NCBI RefSeq assembly: GCF_000972845.2 | Contig: NC_040032.1 | Coordinates: 15,961,358-16,025,357, forward strand | Direction: 5' to 3' | DNA: 64,000 nt | Origin: Larimichthys crocea | Taxonomy: Eukaryota > Chordata > Actinopteri > Sciaenidae | Shown here: one piece after another, positions 58,510-64,000 of the stretch | Position numbering within the stretch: the stretch's first letter is position 1 | Layout of the letters: each line of letters starts with the position of its first letter | Translations under genes and position numbers: made by a program | Notes under the pieces: generated by a model | Databases searched by the model: none | What the model was told of the DNA's origin: nothing | The model's input: the letters and a program-made list of their open reading frames with translations, nothing else

Positions 58510-59105
58510 GATAATGTCATAACGTCCATCAATGTGATACCTGCCAATAACGTAATAATTTTGTAATAATTAATAATTAGCCCATAATTAATAGCATGCC
58601 AATGATGTAATAACTTAGTAATAACTAGACTGATTAGAAACACACGTAGGTCACATGACCACTGTTCTCACATCCCACTAAGTGATCTAATTACCCTATA
58701 CACTTCACAGTAATGAATTAAACAATATTCCTCCATACATGAAGATATGAATTTACATATCTAAGCAAATAAAATCTAAATCTAAATCTAAATAAAGATT
58801 TTGTACAACAAATAATTCTCAAACTGGCTATTGCAACCATAATAAAGGAGAGAGAGTGCTGCGTAGTACGCACCCTTGATGTATGAATATGACGACTATG
58901 CCATCCACTGTATCTATTTTTGATGAGCAAACTGCACAAAAACTGATTTTTTTTTTTTTTTTGCTACGCCAATAATGTAATAACCACACAGTAACATAAT
59001 TATTGCCATGTTATTACATTATTGGCTTTATTACATTTAAAATGGCCTAAATTATAATGTTATTGGAAGATATTACATTTTTGGATTGTATTACTTTATT
59101 ATATT
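58510..59105. mobile_element. AT-rich interspersed element built on GCCAATAATGTAATAA motifs
   Basis: The motif gccaata(a/c)(t/c)gtaataa, or a close variant, recurs at about 58550, 58608 and 58968. Inverted copies lie at 59010-59026 and about 59080-59098. The inner pair, gccaataatgtaataac (58968-58984) and gttattacattattggc (59010-59026), is a perfect 17-bp inverted repeat with a 25-nt loop. Between the two motif clusters lie about 330 bp with a T16 run. The arrangement suggests a non-autonomous DNA element with repeated termini. Boundaries and superfamily are not established. Confidence 0.5.
58773..58793. repeat. (AATCTA)n short tandem repeat
   Basis: About three and a half units of the hexamer aatcta within the AT-rich element. 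Confidence 0.85.
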
Positions 59106-59778
59106 CAGTTGCTATATGATGGTTGATTGTTTTGTCTCTGACATAACTGTCTAAGCATTTTTTTTTTTCTAAAGACACTAACGTACAGTATGACATTAAA
59201 GTATAAGACCTAGGGGTACCACTGTCCTTTAGTAAATGCTGAGAAGGCACAATAGAATCTCTAATGCCGCTTGTTTACAGTAGGCTGACTAACAGAGTTT
59301 GCGATTTATAGGCAGTTGTGATACGAAGGAGCACAACGAAAATGTCACAGTTTGTCAAAATGGCTTGTGACCTGGAAAAAGAAGAGGACCGTTTTCGGAG
59401 CAGTGTCAGCCAGTGTACGCTATAAGATGCATGACCATGGCTGATGATTAACTCTGTACCGGAACGTGCCTAAACATATCTCAAAAGCTCATAAGCACAA
59501 AGTAAATGTTGGAATATCTTGTTCATATTCTTTGAAGTTGTTATAATTAAGAATGAGGATGGTGGTTGAAGATGCACGTGCACCTGAGCCTGTCTTCACA
59601 ACCTCTATAGCCTCATGATGACTAAATTGCAAAATGCATAATTTATCATGGAAAAAGGAAGCACATTAAGGCAGCCACATTCAGTAGCCATGTGAACAGA
59701 CGCTCACATGTACTCCTTCACACGTAAACCATTTTGTCAATTCAAATTACTTTGATTGGCTGCATGCATTGCATTGAT
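59106..59778. other. Gene-free segment
   Basis: Nothing recognised. Confidence 0.5.
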
Positions 59779-60055
59779 TTGAAAGGTTCAATGTGCAAGA
59801 TTTACATGTAGAGGGGTTTATTTGAAGAATGTGTCAGACATGGAATGCAATATTAATGATTATGTTTTCATTACTGTATAATCACCTTAAAATAAGTATC
59901 CTTGTGTTTTAGGGTTCACATTCACATTGAACTGCCAGGTTTCAACAGAAGCCCAGAATGAACAAACCAAATACTGGCTATAGAAAATTGCATTTGCATA
60001 AGGTGAGGCGACCTCACAGCTCAATGCCACTACATTCTACACACTGGACCTTTAA
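59779..60055 (+). mobile_element. TTAA-ended MITE, near full-length, diverged
   Basis: The right end is the intact acacactggacctttaa (60039-60055). The left end is diverged (ttgaaaggttcaatgtgcaag). The interior shares gattatgttttcattactg, tataatcacctt, gaacaaaccaaatactggct and the same length (277 bp) with the family. The left TTAA has become TTGA. It is older or less constrained than the 30988 copy. Confidence 0.85.
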
Positions 60056-62952
60056 CCGTTTACTGTATCAGCATAAAACAAACAAACAGTCAGATTAAAA
60101 TGGAACTGAATAGATTAATTGCTTTTTATTATGTTCTTTGTTGCCAGAGTTGAGCCTCTCAAACCAGAATACCAGAGAATATGAAGGAGTTCCTGTGTTA
60201 ATGCATATTGTCAATAGCTACTTGTACGCTTTGGAGTGATTTTTGAAATGGAATGGAAGTTCTTTATTCATATTTAGCTGTATTCATCCATGCCTTTATA
60301 TGTATGTAGCTTTAAAGATTTCATGATTATCTAACCTTTCTTGGACCGGAGTCAGTGGAATTTTTTTTTCACAACAGCATTTTAATTAAGTTGAGCTCAG
60401 TGTCAGCAACATTGCCCATAGCCAGGCACTACTATCACATAATAGCACATTCAACATGATTCACGGACAGAAACCTAAAGCTGCCTGTTCAATAAATCAT
60501 TGCATATGTAGGTGCAAGGACATAACTCTGTAGGTACCGTGAAGCAGAGTTCAGAATCCTTATACTGCAATGTTTTGCAGAAAGACAGTAGATAGTTTAA
60601 GTCTGTGGAACTCGTCTTTTTCTTTCACATTGTCCAAAAATGGACACAGCTAAAGAATCTTTAAAAAAAAAAAAAAAAAATGCTGTGTCACGATAATTTC
60701 AACACAGTGTTGAAACTTGAATTTAACTGATAACTTCACATTGGTGTCATCAATGTTCTGCCGCATTTCTTAATTCGCTTGTTGTGATCCAATATGGTTA
60801 ATGAATCTTACTGACGAGGCTGTGGGACTTAATGGGAGCCAGCTGTGCAACTCTTTGGTTTTAATAGCTGATTGTTCAGATGATGGTTTGCTTGCTCTGG
60901 AATCTTTTTTTTTACGTTAGATCCTGATACAGGGTGTACACATCACATTAACACCTCAAGGACAAGGACTTCAATTGTAAAGTGACAATCACTGGTACTT
61001 AACAGTGTAGCAAAGGTGGCTCTTATTAAGTTGAATGCCAATTGGCAACTTTGGTCAACTATAAAAGAAGACTGCCAAACAGCACTTTGATTTACATTTT
61101 CAAAGCAAAATGAGCCAACAAATATAGAGCTTCAAAGAGGCCAAACCATCCCTGGAATATTAGTCCACCTGTAGTGTTTTCATGAAGTCTTTATGTATTT
61201 TAACTCTGTATATTATTGGTCTAACATGTAGGGCAGTATTTGCAGTTGTCATTTCCAATTGCTTCCTTCCCCTGTCCCCTCATCCTTAACATCTAAACCA
61301 ATTACCTTATCTGTCCCACATGGGTTTAGAGGCAATTAAAAGAAAACACACAAAACAACAATCCCAGTTATGAATGCTGCCCTGAAATGAACTTCCCCTT
61401 ATCAAACTCGTCTGCTGCAGTGACATAGTATTAAACGATATGAAAAGATCTGAGGCAAAAGGTCAAGGATGTACAACTGAGTCTCAAAAGAATACAGTGT
61501 GGCTCGTAAACGCTGCGATATGTATTACACCAATACAATATAAAAGGTTTGAATGGAACCAACGGCCTCATTTTTGATGATAATTTTTGCTATTCTTACT
61601 GTGTGGGCTGTCTACAAATGATAAAGGACTTGCTGGCAGTTGGTTTTGGCACAGAGTCAGTAAGAGCTTGTCAGTACACTGATATTTAACATTAATTCAA
61701 CATTAATTTATTTTATGCTGTACATAAATATTATGCACTTATTTTTTAAAACTTGGCTCACATATCTCCGGAAAAATCAAACGTCTTTTAGGTTTAACCT
61801 TCTTGGTGAGCTGTGATCTCGCCGGACACTCTTTGCAAGGTCAGTGCACAGCAAGAAGGATTAAAGTTCAAATAACTTGAACTCTGTGGACAGCAGAAGT
61901 GTAAAATTCTGTTCGCAAAGGCTCAAAGTATCAATGCTGCAAGGCCTGGCAACATAGCTGTGTTTGAGATAAACTGCTTGAGATACAGCGATTCTCCTTA
62001 CTGGTCCTGTATAGACTGCCTTAGAGCTTTAGCTGAAGTGTTTTCACGACTTCATTTACACTTATTTGTTATGATTACATTACTTATGATAAAAAAAGTA
62101 GCATAGCAGCCAGATAATATTACTGACTAGTCCAACAGCAAGAAGCCCAGCTCGGGGTCTCGCTTTCAGGCTTTCATTTCAGCTCTCGCCAACAACTAAA
62201 AGTCAGTCCCACTTTTACTCTTGTCTAGTAGCCTTTTGCTTGGTCACTCTCTCTTTTCTACTTTTAGCTCCTCAGCTCCTACCATCATCCTCTTCAGTAT
62301 CTTCGCCTCTGCCATTATATCCATAGAGGCTGATGCTATATTGCCTGCTTGCCCAGCTCAGAGTCTGGCACAAATTGCTTCTGCTCCCCACCCCCACACG
62401 CTCTGGCCGTGAAAACTACCTATCCCCAGTGGTTCAAAACGCCCGTGGTACAAACACTAACACTCCTCTGGTGCTCTGAGCTCACAGTCCAAGCAGCCAG
62501 GCTAATAAACTGAGCTAACATTGGCTAATAACAGCTCGCAGCGGTTCACTTTCACCGTTCATCAAGAAAACACTGTAAATCACAGAGAGTTTAAGGCGGA
62601 GCGGAGAGGGAAAGAGCATCGGAGGGAAAACTGGAAAACCATTTCCCCCATAAAATATGATCTGGTTTCACCCATAATCAGTGAAATAGTTGGTGGTGTG
62701 TGACTTAGTGCTGTCAAGCATTACGTACTTCTTGCAGGTGATTGCACTGAGCACAAAGTTACATGTGGCAACAGGTGCAAGGGGTCAATGACAGAGACCA
62801 CCATTCACCTGACTACACATCAGTTATGTATCTGCAATAAAACAGATAATAGCTATAATATACTAATAACTAATAAAAACAGAGCTGATTTAAAGAGTTA
62901 GAGTAGTGATATGTTGAACAAACAACAAACAATTGCAGCTGAGGTTTAGTTT
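60056..62952. other. Gene-free segment
   Basis: No gene. A18 lies at 60663-60680. An imperfect stem (ccttcttggtgagctgtg with cacagcaagaagg) lies at about 61799-61859. About 62150-62700 resembles a teleost interspersed repeat and is listed separately. Confidence 0.5.
62150..62700. mobile_element. Possible interspersed repeat
   Basis: The stretch gctaacattggctaataac, agctcgcagcggttcac and ggcggagcggagaggga is purine- and CpG-rich compared with its flanks. It reads like a fragment of a common percomorph repeat. No terminal repeats or target duplication were found, so this rests on recollection of similar sequence only. Confidence 0.3.
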
Positions 62953-62957
62953 GTAGT
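62953..62957. repeat. Target-site duplication of second solo LTR (left)
   Basis: GTAGT, identical to the five bases at 63396-63400. Confidence 0.8.
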
Positions 62958-63395
62958 TGTCATTACCTGGCTCTGAAAGTCTTGGCAAAAAGTATGTACA
63001 TACAACTATGTACATTTGTTTAAACAATTCTTTATTAAATCAAATTAAACCAAATTAAACAATCATAAAGGATTTGGAGTTATGGAGTGTGTAGAAGCAG
63101 TGGTATCAGTGGTGTAGGGTGTGCATGAGTGAGAAGTGTGAGTGTGCAAACAAAAGCAAAGGAAAACCTAGAGCATTAAACTAAACCAAACCAACCCTGA
63201 CTGGGGACAGAGAAGCCCAGAACGGGGCAAAGCCAGAGAGAGATCGGAGAAGAGAGCGAGTACCTGGCTGCAGTGGCATAAATACTCTAATCCAAAGTAA
63301 CATAATAGAAAACACCTGCAAACAGAGAAACCACACCCAGGAGAGGAGGAGGAGGGAGGGAAGGACACACACAGGATGCCACCTAGGGCATCGCA
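62958..63395 (-). mobile_element. Solo LTR, 438 bp, minus orientation
   Basis: Starts TG and ends CA on the plus strand (TGTCAT... and ...ATCGCA), flanked on both sides by GTAGT. The signals lie on the minus strand: a TATA-like TATTTATG at 63277-63284, then AATAAA at 63031-63036, about 75 bases before the minus-strand end. This order defines the orientation. The minus strand downstream of the TATA-like box is C/T-rich (ctcgctctcttctcc), as is common at the start of fish LTR transcripts. No internal retroelement sequence adjoins. An open minus-strand frame of 99 codons (63168-63467) crosses the LTR and is not a gene. Confidence 0.8.
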
Positions 63396-63400
63396 GTAGT
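63396..63400. repeat. Target-site duplication of second solo LTR (right)
   Basis: GTAGT, matching 62953-62957. Confidence 0.8.
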
Positions 63401-64000
63401 GAAGATGTGACTGGAAAAGCTTACACTGGATTTGGTAAGTGATCATAATGAACAGGTGATGTGCCATAGATGCCCAAGTAAAGGTTGTTTATGTGTTTCT
63501 AATCTAAACCAGACACCATGTGGTGTTTCTATAGTAACTCATTACATCCATGAGGCCATTCAAGTGAATTGTGAAATGGGGAAAAATGCAAAAAAAAATA
63601 AATAAATGTGTGCATTTGGATGTTTGGCACAACTTAATGTTTTATATTTCCAAAACAAAGTGAACTGTATTACACGTGATAAACATGTCGTGTATAATGT
63701 AATGAGGCTTTGTTACCAGAAGATGGCAGCAAAACTCATGATTTCCCCTCCTTTTCTCAGACCAGTGTGGGTGTGTGGTCCTTTGTTTATCCATATACTG
63801 TGTATTTTAAATCACAGTACCTCAGAGTGGATTCTATGTGTTAAGGTTGTCTTCATATATATTTACATAGTATATTTTACATGTTCACAGCCTACCTACG
63901 GCAGAATTCAGCTTGTCTCAGCTTTCATTCCTTAAAAATTTACTCAGGCCTCCCTTCGCTGTATTCCCATTTATCTCAGGACTGTCATACATTTTATGCT
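63401..64000. other. Gene-free segment
   Basis: A-rich patch at 63588-63606. The open frame 63606-63935 (109 codons) has no recognised domain. Nothing else seen to the window edge. Confidence 0.5.

Overview
The window looks like non-coding nuclear DNA from a ray-finned fish, most likely a percomorph teleost. It is AT-rich, full of microsatellites and homopolymer tracts, and carries remnants of transposon families typical of teleosts. These are an L1-type LINE, an LINE with a restriction-like endonuclease (RLE), a hAT transposon, a family of MITEs with TTAA at their ends, and two solo LTRs. The species call rests on family recognition from memory, not on a database search.

I find no host protein-coding gene, tRNA, rRNA or CRISPR array. 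Every open frame of 60-156 codons that I read either lacks recognisable family motifs or lies in, or antisense to, a transposon. The window is therefore an intergenic desert or part of a large intron.

Layout. 1-1.75 kb is plain sequence with a (CA)n tract and a perfect 41-bp tandem duplication. About 1.75-4.07 kb is a decayed L1 relic (+ strand) with endonuclease and reverse-transcriptase motifs. 6.0-6.7 kb holds (TA)n, (CAA)n and a foldback MITE. 7-20 kb has no gene but has GC-richer or homeodomain-site-rich stretches that could be regulatory (about 7.7-8.1, 8.45-8.8, 9.84-10.15 and 16.83-17.75 kb), plus a degenerate minisatellite at 13.73-13.86 kb. 20.99-22.53 kb holds two MITEs. 27.86-28.07 kb holds a T27 tract, a (GT)n tract and a perfect 46-bp tandem duplication. 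A full-length MITE lies at 30.99-31.26 kb. At 34.09-34.83 kb a MITE is split by a 490-bp solo LTR with a 5-bp target duplication. 43.8-44.9 kb holds a G21 run, an AT palindromic tract, a third 41-bp duplication and a perfect 19-bp hairpin. 49.77-50.54 kb holds the 3' end of an RLE-type LINE between two (TA)n tracts. 56.17-57.0 kb is a hAT element with near-perfect 8-bp target duplications. 58.5-59.1 kb is an AT-rich inverted-repeat element. 59.78-60.06 kb is another MITE. 62.96-63.40 kb is a second solo LTR (minus orientation) with a perfect 5-bp target duplication.

There is no operon or gene team to interpret. The window records layered transposon insertions in a gene-free region, with a few segments that could be conserved regulatory elements. 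Most striking are three perfect tandem duplications with the same 41-bp period, which may be biological or an assembly artefact. I see no convincing new biological system.
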